This document shows positions 22,648 to 33,155 of a stretch of DNA of 64,000 bases, piece after piece (position 1 is the first letter of the stretch; every line of letters begins with the position of its first letter). The notes beneath the pieces were generated by a model. It worked only from the letters and a program-made list of their open reading frames with translations. It was not told where the DNA came from and made no database searches. Source of the stretch: Hydra vulgaris (taxonomy: Eukaryota; Cnidaria; Hydrozoa; Anthoathecata; Hydridae); contig NC_088921.1 in the NCBI RefSeq assembly GCF_038396675.1, positions 72,366,001 through 72,430,000 on the forward strand, read 5' to 3'. Position numbers and translations under genes: made by a program.

Positions 22648-23361
22648 ATGGATTCATTAATAAAAGAATTAAAATTCAATTATCAAGAATACATGAAAGA
22701 AAGTAAGTATATAATTAAAGACTACTTATTATCTCCTGTTTTAATATTACTACCAAATAATAAATCTATTCTTGAAAATAATGTAAGTATGATAAGTAAC
22801 AATAATATTAAATTAATTAAAAAGCATCTAAAGAATGAAAACGATATTAAAATTATCGCGAAAGCTATAATAATAAAATTTATAAATGAATATAGAATGT
22901 ATTTAATAACAGAGTTATTTTGCGAGTGCAAAGATAATGGCGAATATCTGAACGCATATTTAGTATATAACGATACATTCATTAAACAAAATAAATTCTA
23001 TTTAGTGTTTATATATAAATTGATAAATCTATTATACGAACTAAATCTGCAAATGAGCGTAATATTACCTGTAATGCATCTGAAAAAAATAAGTAAACTT
23101 ATCGATAATAATTTTAAAACAATTACAGATAATAACATTAAATCAATAATAACTATAGGTGATGAAAAAATCAGCGATGAAAATATAAAATTTATCGAAA
23201 ACTCCTATCCATGGACTTATGAGTCTATTAATAATAATTATCTGCTAAATATATTAGAAATATATGATTATTATAGCGCGCTAAAAAGCAAAAAAAATTA
23301 TGATTTGAGCGTCGAAGATATATTATTTATTAAATTTTGCGAATACATTTCGCCGCGATAA
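22648..23361 (+). CDS. MGF paralogue, 237 aa, diverged
   Basis: Starts a second subfamily within the + block. I take the ATG at 22648 (MDSLIKELKF) because an upstream ATG/TTG at 22630 gives a six-residue extension not seen in relatives. Landmark 1 is LLPNNKS, followed by NNIKLIKKHL. Landmark 3 is LLYELNLQMSVILP, landmark 4 ITIGDEK, and the end is NILEIYDYYSAL then LSVEDILFIKFCEYIS. The last nine residues are shared with 23491-24300, linking the two. The opposite-strand frame at 22722-22982 is a shadow. Confidence 0.82.
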   Translation: MDSLIKELKFNYQEYMKESKYIIKDYLLSPVLILLPNNKSILENNVSMISNNNIKLIKKHLKNENDIKIIAKAIIIKFINEYRMYLITELFCECKDNGEYLNAYLVYNDTFIKQNKFYLVFIYKLINLLYELNLQMSVILPVMHLKKISKLIDNNFKTITDNNIKSIITIGDEKISDENIKFIENSYPWTYESINNNYLLNILEIYDYYSALKSKKNYDLSVEDILFIKFCEYISPR

Positions 23362-23419
23362 AAATCGATAGAGAAATAAACTCAATATCTATTATTATTT
23401 GTTTTAATTAATGTATATC

Positions 23420-23429
23420 AATTTGAATT
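23420..23429 (+). promoter_or_regulatory. AATTTGAATT promoter element
   Basis: One-base variant of the common promoter word, 61 bases before the ATG at 23491 and followed by CATATATAA. Confidence 0.5.
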
Positions 23430-23490
23430 CATATATAACATATTAAATTTAAATATCATTTTAATTGAATTATATATATATAGCGTAATT

Positions 23491-24300
23491 ATGTCTGATG
23501 ATAATAGTCTCAATAAATTTTTACAGAAAATTGAACCCATTAATGACAATAATTATTATATGATAAGAAGTAAAATGATCTCTAACGAATGGTTTGCGCC
23601 AAATATAATATTTGTGCCAAAAAATAAAAGTTCTTTAAATAATAATTGCGCTAAAGGAATAGTAAATTTTGAAACTATAATGAAATATTTAACTGCTAAA
23701 GGCGACTTTGAAGATATTATTAAAACTATAATGAATAAATTTATTGATAATTATGAGGCTATTTCGTTCTTGACTAAAGAACCTTGTAGTAAAGATTATT
23801 CCTACCAAAAATCGATATATATATCATCTTATTATATTGATAATTTTCGCGGCAATAATGATGTTGTTTTGCGTAATCCATTACGTCTGGGATATATATA
23901 TGATTTAATTAAGTTATTGAGTAAATCTAAATTAAAAATGCCATGTAAAATATTAAGAGGCACTTATTATAATGTGAATGAAATGATCGAAAGCCATACT
24001 AATCGTTCTATAGGGTCAGTCGATAAATGTGTTTGCTCTGATAAAGAATCTGAATATCATTCATGTCCTTCATTAAAATGTGATATATTTAATATTGGTA
24101 TGCAAAACTTTACTGAAGATGAATTATATAATCTTAAACGCATCGATTTGATAAAGGATGATAGAGACACAGATTATTTATTACATATATTTGGAATATA
24201 CGAATTTTATGATGATTTAACAACTAAAAGTATTCTTCGTGGCTATAAATTAACTCCAGAAGGCAAATTATTCGTAAAATTTTGCGAACATATTTCATAA
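23491..24300 (+). CDS. MGF paralogue, 269 aa, with a four-Cys motif
   Basis: Landmark 1 is FVPKNKS (about 47-53), landmark 3 is LIKLLSKSKLKMPCKIL and landmark 4 is IFNIGMQNF. Just before landmark 4 is a Cys-x-Cys-x9-Cys-x4-Cys motif (KCVC ... SCPSLKC), kept with identical spacing in 24857-25669. That suggests a metal-binding insertion special to this pair. The end is LLHIFGIYEFYDDL and LTPEGKLFVKFCEHIS. A repeat cluster follows this gene, as it does its sister. Confidence 0.84.
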   Translation: MSDDNSLNKFLQKIEPINDNNYYMIRSKMISNEWFAPNIIFVPKNKSSLNNNCAKGIVNFETIMKYLTAKGDFEDIIKTIMNKFIDNYEAISFLTKEPCSKDYSYQKSIYISSYYIDNFRGNNDVVLRNPLRLGYIYDLIKLLSKSKLKMPCKILRGTYYNVNEMIESHTNRSIGSVDKCVCSDKESEYHSCPSLKCDIFNIGMQNFTEDELYNLKRIDLIKDDRDTDYLLHIFGIYEFYDDLTTKSILRGYKLTPEGKLFVKFCEHIS

Positions 24301-24856
24301 TAAGAAAAATATAAAAAATTTTAATAAAACAAAAAAAAAAAAAATATTAATGATAATACAATATTTATTATTAATATTTATTTTTTGTTGTCTGCTGTCT
24401 GCGACGCTAAGCAAAATAAATTACTATTATAATAACTTATCATATTAACTATTTATTGTCTACTAAGAAGCGAAATAAATTACTATTACTATAACCTATT
24501 ATGTTAACTATTTCTCGTTGGCGACGCCAAACAAAATATAAACTAAATATGATATTTATTTTTTTGCTGTCTGCGACGCTTAACAAAATATAATGATGGA
24601 ATTTTTATTTTTTTGCTGTCTGCGACGCTTAACAAAATATAATGATGGAATTTTTATTTTGCGAACTAATTTTACTGCATAATATATTTCGCTCTCTAGA
24701 TAAAAAAAATTTATAATACCAACAATATCATTATTTGCGCTAAAATGTGTTCAAATTCATATATACTGATTTGAATATATATATAATATATTTAAAATAT
24801 TGAGTACAATAATTTTAAATTATCACCATCATTAAAAAGTAATATATATAATTATC
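24301..24856. repeat. CTGTCTGCGACGC repeat cluster
   Basis: Starts with an A14 run and an imperfect AATATTAAT hairpin, then several degenerate copies of a unit built on GCTGTCTGCGACGC followed by (T/A)AAGCAAAATA. Two copies (from 24566 and 24615) are 49 bases apart and nearly identical. Others near 24391, 24455 and 24513 are decayed. The rest to 24856 is the AT-rich promoter region of the next gene. No coding frame seen. Confidence 0.75.
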
Positions 24857-25669
24857 ATGTCGACTAATAATGTTGTTGATAATGATTTAAATGATATTGA
24901 AACACTTAATGATAAATCTTATATAATAAGAAGTGATAAAATTCCTTATGAAAATTTTGGACCAAATATGTTAATTTCACCGAAGAATAAAAATGATCTC
25001 AATTGTAATAAACTTATAGGGACAAAAAATTTTACAATAATAATGAAATATTTATTTGCCAAAAAAGACTTTAAAGAAATTGTTAAAACTATGATGAATA
25101 AATTTATTAAGAATTATGAAGCTATTTCATTCCTTACTCTTAAAAAATATGTTAACGATGAGAATAATCAAATGTTTTGGTATTATACAGGTTATTATAT
25201 TGATGAATCTGACTTTAATAATAATATTATTTCACTTAATCCGTTACGTTTGAAATATATATATAATTTAATTAAATTATTAAATCAATTTAATTTAATA
25301 ATGCCATGTAAAATTTTAAAAGATTTTGGTATTGTAAATGATCTAATAAAAAGCAAAAATGATTATTCTATAATCAATTCAGTGGATAAATGCGTTTGTA
25401 ATGATAAAAAACTCGAACATCATCAATGTTCTACATTAGGGTGTGATATATATAATATAGGAATGAAAAAATTTACTGACGATGAATTATTTTGTATTAA
25501 AATTAGCTAGTTAACAAATGAGAATGAAGATGATAATTATTTATTGCATATATTTGGGATATACGAATTCTATGTTAATTTATTAGGTAAAAAGGATAGT
25601 GAATTAACACCCGAAGGTAAATTATTTGTAAAATTGTGTGAATATATTTCGAAAGGAGAAAAAATATAA
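24857..25669 (+). pseudogene. MGF paralogue with an in-frame TAG, four-Cys motif
   Basis: Sister of 23491-24300 with ISPKNKN as landmark 1 and the same Cys-x-Cys-x9-Cys-x4-Cys motif before YNIGMKKF. The frame stops at TAG 25508-25510, immediately after FTDDELFCIKIS. It stays open behind the stop to TAA at 25667-25669, encoding the FGIYEFY and LTPEGKLFVKLCEYIS module found intact in the sister. A single in-frame stop thus removes the C-terminal helical module. Readthrough, or a functional short form, cannot be excluded. Confidence 0.77.
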
Positions 25670-26560
25670 GAAAATTCTGATAAGAGTTAAATAATATAAA
25701 GCGAAAAAAAAATAAATATTTATTATTAATATTTATTTTTTTGCTGTCTGCTGTCTGCGACGCTAGCGAAATATTAAACTAAATGTGTTCTTATTTTATT
25801 TACTGTCTGCGACGCTAGCGAAATATTAAACTAAATGTGTTCTTATTTTATTTACTGTCTGAGACGCTAGCGAAATATTAAACTAAATGTGTTCTTATTT
25901 TATTTACTGTCTGCGACGCTAGCGAAATAAATTACTATTACAATAACTTATTTCTTGTTGTTTGCGAAGCAAGTAAAATAAATTACTATTACAATAACTT
26001 ATTTCTTGCTGTCTGCGACGCCAAATAAAAATAAACTAAATGAATTCTTATTTTCTTGTTATCTGAGACTCTAAGAAAATATAGAATAAATTTATTCTCA
26101 TTTTTTTTTGTTGTCTGCGACGCCAAATGAATATAAACTAAATGTGTTCTTATTTAAATTAAAAATTATTTTTGTTAAATATAAAATCAATATACAATAA
26201 TTTATAAATAATATATTTTTGCTAAAAATAGAACATTAATAATGTTGATAATATACATTATTCTTTATTTCGGGCTTTAATACTTATACATTATTAATAT
26301 TTTTTAATCGCTAAATGTAAAATTAAACAAATATATATATATTAATTTCGCCGCGCTAAGCCCGAAAATAATACTATATAATTTATTATATTTTCGCATT
26401 AATGAAATTTAACACTATATAAAAAATATTTATCATTATTTATTTTTGCGCTTATCTTCATATTATATTACATTAATGAATATATAATATGTTTATCGAT
26501 TTTATTTTAACGTTATATCTTATAAAATATACTTAAATTTTTGCTTACTTAATTAATACG
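25670..26560. repeat. 52-bp tandem repeats plus degenerate copies
   Basis: After the hairpin at 25706-25742 comes a tandem repeat built on ACTGTCTGCGACGCTAGCGA, followed by AATATTAAACTAAATGTG and TTCTTATTTTATTT. Copies begin near 25750, 25802, 25854 and 25906 (exact 52-bp steps), followed by four or more degenerate copies to about 26150. The remainder, 26160-26560, is AT-rich with a 10-bp GC-rich inverted repeat (26268-26277 and 26358-26367) and the promoter region of the next gene. No coding frame seen. Confidence 0.85.
25706..25742. terminator. 15-bp hairpin with poly-A/poly-T arms
   Basis: 25706-25720 pairs perfectly with 25728-25742, loop of 7. The right arm ends in T7 followed by GC, and the left is preceded by GCG. 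It sits 37 bases beyond the end of the preceding broken gene. Confidence 0.6.
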
Positions 26561-27246
26561 ATGGATAAATTTTTATTTGCGAATTCAGTCGACTGTATTA
26601 TAACATATTTTACTACAGATGAAGAAGAACTTATAATACCAACAATATTACTATTAGTCCCCAAGGAAAGAAAAAATATCAGCGCTAATGATATATCAAA
26701 ATTTAATATAGATCTCATCGAAAAATATTTAAATAAAAATGAAAAAGATTTCGAGCATCAGTTAATTAAAAATATTTTAGCTAAATTTATACGCGAATAT
26801 ATTCCATGTTTGTTTGAACTAAGATTGAGCTATAATCACTTTCCCGCCAAAGTATATTATTACATGCATTGCAAATCTATAAGAGGTGATTATCCTAACT
26901 CACATGTAATGTTTTATAGGTTGAACAATAAATTATCCGACTATGGATTAACTATGTCTATAATCGCGCCAAAAAATAATTTTAAAGCAGATGAAACAAA
27001 TAATAATGGTAAAGAGAATGCGAAAGACTTAGAGATGATATTAAACATGGTTTTTATAAAAGTTACATTATAGGTAATGAGAATTATGACAATGAAATAA
27101 AAAGTTTTTATAGAACAGATAATAATAATGAAATTATATTACGCGTGTTAAAAATCGACCATCGTTTTCATGAACTATTAAAGAAAATTTCCCGCACTGA
27201 AGAAGAAGAAAAATTTATTTTATTTGCTAAAAACTTGATGTTATAA
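26561..27246 (+). pseudogene. MGF paralogue with a frameshift before landmark 4
   Basis: The frame from 26561 reads LLVPKERK as landmark 1, FNIDLIEKYL, and a YRLNNKLSDYGLTMSIIAP landmark 3, then leaves the family pattern and stops at TAG 27071-27073. A frame beginning at about 27035 carries the Ile-Gly landmark and the acidic terminal helix to TAA at 27244-27246. The change lies between about 27020 and 27045. It is the last gene of the + block and is convergent with 27341-28048. Confidence 0.77.
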
Positions 27247-27261
27247 TCGTAAAAATTCAAT

Positions 27262-27331
27262 AATATAAATATAAAAAAAATATATATATCAATATAACTA
27301 GTATATTGTTATTTATATTTTTTATTAATTT
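27262..27331. terminator. Hairpin-rich convergent junction
   Basis: CAATATA-ACTAG-TATATTG (27290-27308) is flanked by A8 on the left and by TTATTTATATTTTTTATT on the right, giving an imperfect long palindrome between two genes that end toward each other. It probably terminates transcripts from both sides. Confidence 0.5.
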
Positions 27332-27340
27332 TTAATTTAT

Positions 27341-28048
27341 CTAAATAATTCTAAGCTTATCTAGATAATTCATAATTTTTCCATCATTATCTTTTCTTTT
27401 TTCGGGATTGTCAATATAATAATCATATAGTCTTTCGAGACCCATCATTTCTAATAATAAATTTTTATTGTATGGAATTTTATATTTATCACGCGACTTT
27501 ATTTCTTTTATATCATCCTCACTATATTCAAAAAGTCCCATTTTATCTTCATAATTATAATTTTTATTTACTATATCTTCTATAATATTTTTATGATTAA
27601 AATTATAATTATAATAACTATCACCTTTATAGATTTTTATCTTTACATCCATTGATTTATTAAATTTATACAAGAAGTTATTAAAATCGTGTAATAAGTC
27701 GGAATGTTTAGATATTTTCTTTAAAATCTTTTCCTCATTGCAATCATTTTTAACGATTATAATAAAATATATATAATATTCATCTATTAATTTACTTAAA
27801 GCGGCGCCTAATACTTCAAGAGGATCTTTATTGTTTTCTATACAATACTGTATAAGTCGAAGATTTTTATCCATAACGGTTTTAATATTATCTTCATAAT
27901 AGTTAATAATAACATTATTAAGATCCTTTAAATTATATTCGTTTGGTACTATTGATATTATAGATTTTTCATGATAATAAAAAGTGTTTATATGACTTTT
28001 TGTAATATTATAATCATCCTTAATGAATTCAACCTTTAACTCAGACAT
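27341..28048 (-). CDS. MGF paralogue, 235 aa
   Basis: First of the second - strand block and the least like its neighbours. Landmark 1 is SIVPNEYN, landmark 2 is NLRLIQYCIENNKDPLEVL, landmark 3 is FLYKFNKSMDVKIKIYKGD, and landmark 4 is lost or altered (MGLFEYSEDD). The end is LLLEMMGLERLYDYYID followed by a short final helix. A short AAATCAAAT word lies only 24 bases before the start (28073-28081), closer than in most genes. Confidence 0.8.
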   Translation of the reverse strand: MSELKVEFIKDDYNITKSHINTFYYHEKSIISIVPNEYNLKDLNNVIINYYEDNIKTVMDKNLRLIQYCIENNKDPLEVLGAALSKLIDEYYIYFIIIVKNDCNEEKILKKISKHSDLLHDFNNFLYKFNKSMDVKIKIYKGDSYYNYNFNHKNIIEDIVNKNYNYEDKMGLFEYSEDDIKEIKSRDKYKIPYNKNLLLEMMGLERLYDYYIDNPEKRKDNDGKIMNYLDKLRII

Positions 28049-28203
28049 CTTTCTTTAATTTTGTTCAATTTAAAATCAAATATATAAACATAATAATAAT
28101 TAGTCGCCAAGCAGAAAAAAAATATAAATAATATTAATATGATCATTATTATTTATTTTATTATAATAATATTGACGTGATAATTATTGTGTGATTTATT
28201 ACG

Positions 28204-28944
28204 TTAATTAATTTTTAGATTTTCAAGTAATTCTATCATTTTTATATTAATTTCTTCATTGCCTGATATACGTGAATTAAAATCTTTTATACTTTCGATA
28301 AAATGATTAAGTCCTATTATATTTAATAATATTCCATTATCAAAATCATTTATGTTATATTTAAATGATTTTATTATTCTTATTATTTTCTTTAGAATAT
28401 TTTCTCCACCTATAGTAGCGAAATAATATTCATCATTATTAGTTTCTATATTTTCTATTATATTATTATAATAATCATGATAATTAATATCATCATAATG
28501 ATCAATATAAGCATTTTCATTATTTTCAATTATCATCACCAATTTCATCTTTTTTTTGTATTTTTTTAAATTATTTGTTAATTTATAAAGATAATTAATA
28601 TAATGATTATATTCGTTTAATTTGTTAACTTTGTCTAAACAATTTTTATCTTTCTTTGAATATATAAATAAACATAAATGATAATTTTCTATCATAATAT
28701 CTAAAAGATTCTCAAATATTTTATCGGCTTTTATATGATCATCTATATGATATATAGCTAAAAATTTAAGATTAGCGAACTTAGCGGCAATACGCATCAA
28801 AGAATAATCTTTATCTTTAACCATTTTTTTCTTTGGAATTAATTTAACGATAGCAAAATCATCTTTAAATCTATAACTAAAGTGTTCTTTAAAAACATTG
28901 AATACTTCAGGTAAATTAATAAATGGGGTTTCACCAATAGACAT
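28204..28944 (-). CDS. MGF paralogue, 246 aa, intact
   Basis: Reference member of the block 28.2-34.1 kb, defined by an N-terminus ending LPEVFNVF, a VKLIPKKK landmark 1, a CLFIYSKKD strand, a LYKLTNNLKKYKKKMKLVMIIE landmark 3, the segment YHDYYNNIIENIETNNDEYYFATIGG and a C-terminus ILLNIIGLNHF with MIELLENLKIN. An N-x-x-Y-Y-F/I-x-T-I-G landmark 4 replaces FTIG. Neighbours on both sides are clear tandem duplicates. No transmembrane segment is seen. Confidence 0.85.
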   Translation of the reverse strand: MSIGETPFINLPEVFNVFKEHFSYRFKDDFAIVKLIPKKKMVKDKDYSLMRIAAKFANLKFLAIYHIDDHIKADKIFENLLDIMIENYHLCLFIYSKKDKNCLDKVNKLNEYNHYINYLYKLTNNLKKYKKKMKLVMIIENNENAYIDHYDDINYHDYYNNIIENIETNNDEYYFATIGGENILKKIIRIIKSFKYNINDFDNGILLNIIGLNHFIESIKDFNSRISGNEEINIKMIELLENLKIN

Positions 28945-29144
28945 TATATTTAAATTAATCTTTTCTAGTCACGCGAATATAAAATATATATATATATTTA
29001 TACTTATACTTGTTTAAATTTAAAACATATTAATTCAAATCAATTAATGAGTGAACTAACGCTAATTTAAATTAAATCGCCGCCAAGCAAAAAATAAAAT
29101 ATTAGCATGAAAGTTATTATTATTCATATATTATTTTTATTATA

Positions 29145-29918
29145 TTAATTAATTTTTAATTTTTCTAGCAATTTTATCATTTTAATATTTTGTTTTTTAA
29201 TTTCTTTAATTTCTTTTGCTTGTGAATATAAAGCATAATTATTTGAATTATGTTTTTTTATAAAATCTACCGTATCTTCAAGCGCTGTAAAATTTATTAA
29301 TATTTTATCATTAATAGGATAATTATCATATTTAGACGATTATATTTTTCTTATAATCTTTTTCTTTAGATTATCATCTTGGCCACCTATAGTGGTATAA
29401 TAATATTCATTATTATTTGTCTCTATATTTTTTATGATATTGTTATAATAATCATAATAATTAACATCATCTTGAGCGATAAAAGCGTTTTTAGGATCTT
29501 CTAATATCATTACAACTTCCATTTGTTTTTTATATTTGTTTAGCTTATTAGTTAATTTATATAAATATTTAAGATAATAACTATATTCATTTAATTTGCT
29601 AACTTTATTTAAACAATTTTCATCTTTCGCCGAATATACAAACAAACATAAATTATAATTTTCTATAATAAAATCTAAAAAAACTTCAAATATTCCATCG
29701 GTTCTTATTTTATTTTCTGCACTATATTTAATTAAGAATACAAGATTAACATATGTAATAAAAATATATGCTATTTTATATAATTTATTTTTAATCAGCA
29801 TTTTTTTCGGAATTAATTTAACTATAATAAAACTATCTTTAAATTCATCATTAAAGTATGACGTAAAAACATTGAATACTTTAGATATAGTGATGAACGA
29901 AAGTTTATCAACAGACAT
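29145..29918 (-). pseudogene. MGF paralogue with an in-frame TAA before the last module
   Basis: Closest relative of 28204-28944. The 192-residue frame holds VKLIPKKM, LYKLTNKLNKYKKQMEVVMILE and YYTTIGGQ, then stops at TAA 29340-29342. The same frame continues to TAA at 29145-29147 and encodes a long Lys/Glu-rich terminal helix ending MIKLLEKLKIN like its neighbour. Only the C-terminal module is separated by the stop. Confidence 0.77.
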
Positions 29919-30151
29919 TATATTAAATTAATATTTTCTTGTAGCGCTAATATAGAACATATATATATTTACTTATACTTGTTTAAATTTAAGACATATA
30001 AATTCAAATCGATCAATGAATTAATTGAAGTTAATTTAAATTAGATCGCCGCCAAGCAAAAAAATATAAATAATAATAAGTATTATATTTTTGTTGTTTA
30101 TCTATTATCTTAATTAAATTTAATTAATATGTTTAAGCGTTGAAGGAATTT

Positions 30152-30845
30152 TTATATATATTTCGATAATAACATTCCTTCTATCATCCCTTCACCATCG
30201 TATTTTAAAAATTCATAAATTATAGCTTCAATAGAATCATCATTAATAGCTAATAAATCTAATAATTCACCATAATTTATTTTATCGTAACAAAGATCAT
30301 ATAATTTTACCGTCTTTATATCTTCTTCATTGTATTTTTTATCACCTATAGTAGTTATGTAATATTCATTATTATTCGTTTTTATTTTCTCTAATATTAT
30401 TATGATATTCATATTTATCATTAATTAAATAAATATTATTAAGATTTTCTATTATCACTACGACTTTCATTTGTTTTTTATATTTATATAATATATTTGC
30501 AAACTTATATAAACCGCAAACGTAATTACTATATTCCATTAATTTTTCTCTTTCATCCAAACAATCATTTTCTTCTTTCGGGTATATAAATAAACATAGA
30601 TGATAATTTTTTATAATTTCAGTTAATATTCTTTCGAATATTTTATCAAATCTTTTGTGATAAATAATATCATTTTTCATCATCGATAAATAAATTGATC
30701 TAGAGCTTTCATAAAGAAAAACATTTCCTTTTTTATTTGGATTATTTTCTTTTGAAATTAATATTGGCACAACATAATTATCTTTTAATTCAAGAACTTT
30801 AAATATATTTGATAATAATTTATATGAAGTATCGCAACTAGACAT
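30152..30845 (-). pseudogene. MGF paralogue split by a frameshift
   Basis: The 157-residue N-terminal frame (30372-30845) carries a PILISKENN landmark 1, CLFIYPKEEN and LYKFANILYKYKKQMKVVVIIE. A second frame (30152-30421) carries EYYITTIGDKKY and the C-terminal helices. The two overlap at 30372-30421, where the family alignment passes from one to the other. A single indel explains it. Confidence 0.77.
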
Positions 30846-31046
30846 TTCTTTTAAGCGAAACTTTCAGTTAATAATAGAAGAGATTGAAATATAATATAAT
30901 TCTTTAAATATAAAATTTATAGATTCAAATTAATTTGCGCGCTGAATAATATCATTTTACCTAAAATTCGCCGCCAAGCAAAAAATATAAATAATAATAA
31001 CTGTTAAGTCATTATTATTTATATTTTTTTTATTTATTTGTTTATT

Positions 31047-31829
31047 TTATTTATTAAAAACAAGAGATTTAAGAATAGATAGTTTCTTTTCATTTTCTGC
31101 TTTAATATTCTCCGACACATAAAGTTTAATTTTATCTGGTATAGAATCAGAAATTTCTTCTTCTCCAACAATTGAGGGCAAACAATGTAATTCTTTATAT
31201 GTATAGGTATCTAAAGCTATTGTGGATAATATTAAATAATTATCTAATGGATCATATAAATTTTTCTTTGATGTTATTTTATCAATTTTCTCATTATTGT
31301 GTTTTATTTCTCCTATATAATATGTCGCGTATTTATGGTGATTTTTTCTTATTTCCTTTTTAATTTCATTATGATAATTTTCGATATTTTCGAGTTTTTC
31401 ATAATCTCCTGGAATTATTATGACATTCATTGTTTTTTTATATTCATTTAATTTGTTTTCTAACTTATACAATGAATATATATAATAATTATATTCAGCA
31501 TTTTTTATTTTTTTATTTAAACAATCTTTATTTATTTTTGAGTATACGAATATACATAAATAATAATCATCTATGAATTTATCTAAAATTCTTTCTACAA
31601 CTTTAGTTGTTTCTTCGTTATCTTCAATCGAATATTTATGTAACATTCTGAAATTATTGGCAAGTGTTAAAGAATAGTCAGAATCACAATTTTTTTCCTT
31701 TTCATTGTTGTCTTTTTTTGGTATTAATGCTATAATGACAAAACTATCATCTTCATAATCATCCCTTTTCGATTTACAAATGGTAAATACATTTGGTATA
31801 GTAATAAATTGGTCTTTAAAAGCGGACAT
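31047..31829 (-). CDS. MGF paralogue, 260 aa, intact
   Basis: Intact member of the second - block with IALIPKKD, CIFVYSKINKDCL and LYKLENKLNEYKKTMNVIIIPGDYE. Landmark 4 is YATYYIGEIKH. The Tyr-Tyr pair is replaced by a LDTYTYKEL segment, and the C-terminal module is longer and acidic (VGEEEISD) with a final KLSILKSL helix. The opposite-strand frame at 31172-31363 is a shadow. Confidence 0.83.
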   Translation of the reverse strand: MSAFKDQFITIPNVFTICKSKRDDYEDDSFVIIALIPKKDNNEKEKNCDSDYSLTLANNFRMLHKYSIEDNEETTKVVERILDKFIDDYYLCIFVYSKINKDCLNKKIKNAEYNYYIYSLYKLENKLNEYKKTMNVIIIPGDYEKLENIENYHNEIKKEIRKNHHKYATYYIGEIKHNNEKIDKITSKKNLYDPLDNYLILSTIALDTYTYKELHCLPSIVGEEEISDSIPDKIKLYVSENIKAENEKKLSILKSLVFNK

Positions 31830-32024
31830 ATTATTAAATTAAAAGTGTTTTTCTTATTAGCGCTAATAATATATATCAACTTATTATTCTTTATTGACAT
31901 ATTATAAATATAAATTCAAATAAACAAATAAGTGAAATAAAATAATTAATATATCAATTTTAGATGAGCGCGGCTAAGTAAGAAAAAAAAATACAATTAT
32001 ATATTGATTAAATTTATTTTTTCA

Positions 32025-32927
32025 TCAATATTTTATTTCTTTCAACTCGAGAGCTTTAAGAGCAGATAAAATTTTTCTTCCTTGTGAATTTAAAATAATA
32101 TCAGGAAATTCTTCACCAGTTTTATTATTTTCACGATACATGTTTATAAGTTTTGTTATATTATCATAATCAATATGTATTAATCTTATATAAAGACGTT
32201 CATATGATGTTCTATCGTTTAAATAATAGATGTATTCATCTAATGCTAATATACTTAATAATAATCTGCCTTTGTAATAAAAATCATCATAGTAAATCCT
32301 ATAAATAAATTCTTTCATTTTTTCTATATCCTTGTCATAATCTAGATATTCTTTATTTCCTATAGTGGTAGCGAAATATTTATTTTTATTTGTTTCTATA
32401 TTATCTCTAACGTTATCATAATAGATACGATATCTTTCACTATTATAATAATTTTTATCATTGTCAAATTTTTCACATTCTTTATATTTTTCTACAATTA
32501 TAATTACATCCATTAATTTTTTATGTTTATATAATTTATTTGTTAACTTATATAAGCAGTGAAGATAATAATTATAATTAGCGCTTAATTGATTTGTTAT
32601 ATCGAAAAATTCTTCTTCATTATTTAAATATATGAATAAACATAAATAATAGTCTTTGATTAAAGTATCTAAAACACTTTCAACTATTTTAGTGAAAAAT
32701 TCGTCATCATCGAATGAATAATTTTCAAATGCAGCAATATTTTTATCCTTGATAAAATCATAATCCGAATAAAAAAGTCTTTTGTAAGATTCTTTTATTC
32801 CATTATCTTTTTTTTTTGGAATTAATCTTGGTATAATGAAATTACCTTTTGTCTTATCTGGAATTTCCCATCTAAAAATATCAATAACATATGGTAAAGT
32901 AACTAGCGAAATTTTAGTATTAGTCAT
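32025..32927 (-). CDS. MGF paralogue, 300 aa, intact
   Basis: One of two adjacent near-copies (with 33156-34052). Landmarks: ARLIPKKKD-type motif, a SVLDTLIKDYYLCLFIYLNNE strand, LYKLTNKLYKHKKLMDVIIIVEKY, ATTIGNKEYLDYDKDIEKM, and LLSILALDEYIYYL. The C-terminus is extended by about 50 residues with IDMYRENNKTGEE-like sequence and a final ILSALKALEL helix. The pair is the longest in the block. Confidence 0.86.
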   Translation of the reverse strand: MTNTKISLVTLPYVIDIFRWEIPDKTKGNFIIPRLIPKKKDNGIKESYKRLFYSDYDFIKDKNIAAFENYSFDDDEFFTKIVESVLDTLIKDYYLCLFIYLNNEEEFFDITNQLSANYNYYLHCLYKLTNKLYKHKKLMDVIIIVEKYKECEKFDNDKNYYNSERYRIYYDNVRDNIETNKNKYFATTIGNKEYLDYDKDIEKMKEFIYRIYYDDFYYKGRLLLSILALDEYIYYLNDRTSYERLYIRLIHIDYDNITKLINMYRENNKTGEEFPDIILNSQGRKILSALKALELKEIKY

Positions 32928-33155
32928 TATCTAAATTCAGACTTTGATTTCTAATTTACTTAAATTTAAGTAAATATATTTATCTACTTTTTATTTAATT
33001 ATGATGATTTAAAAATCAAATTATTAGCTAATTAAAACATTACAGTATATATTAAATAATCGCCACGAAAAAATAATATAATATTTAATATTTATATTAA
33101 TTTTCATATATTTGCGCTAATTAATTATTTATAAAGTAAGTATGGTTTTCGGTTT

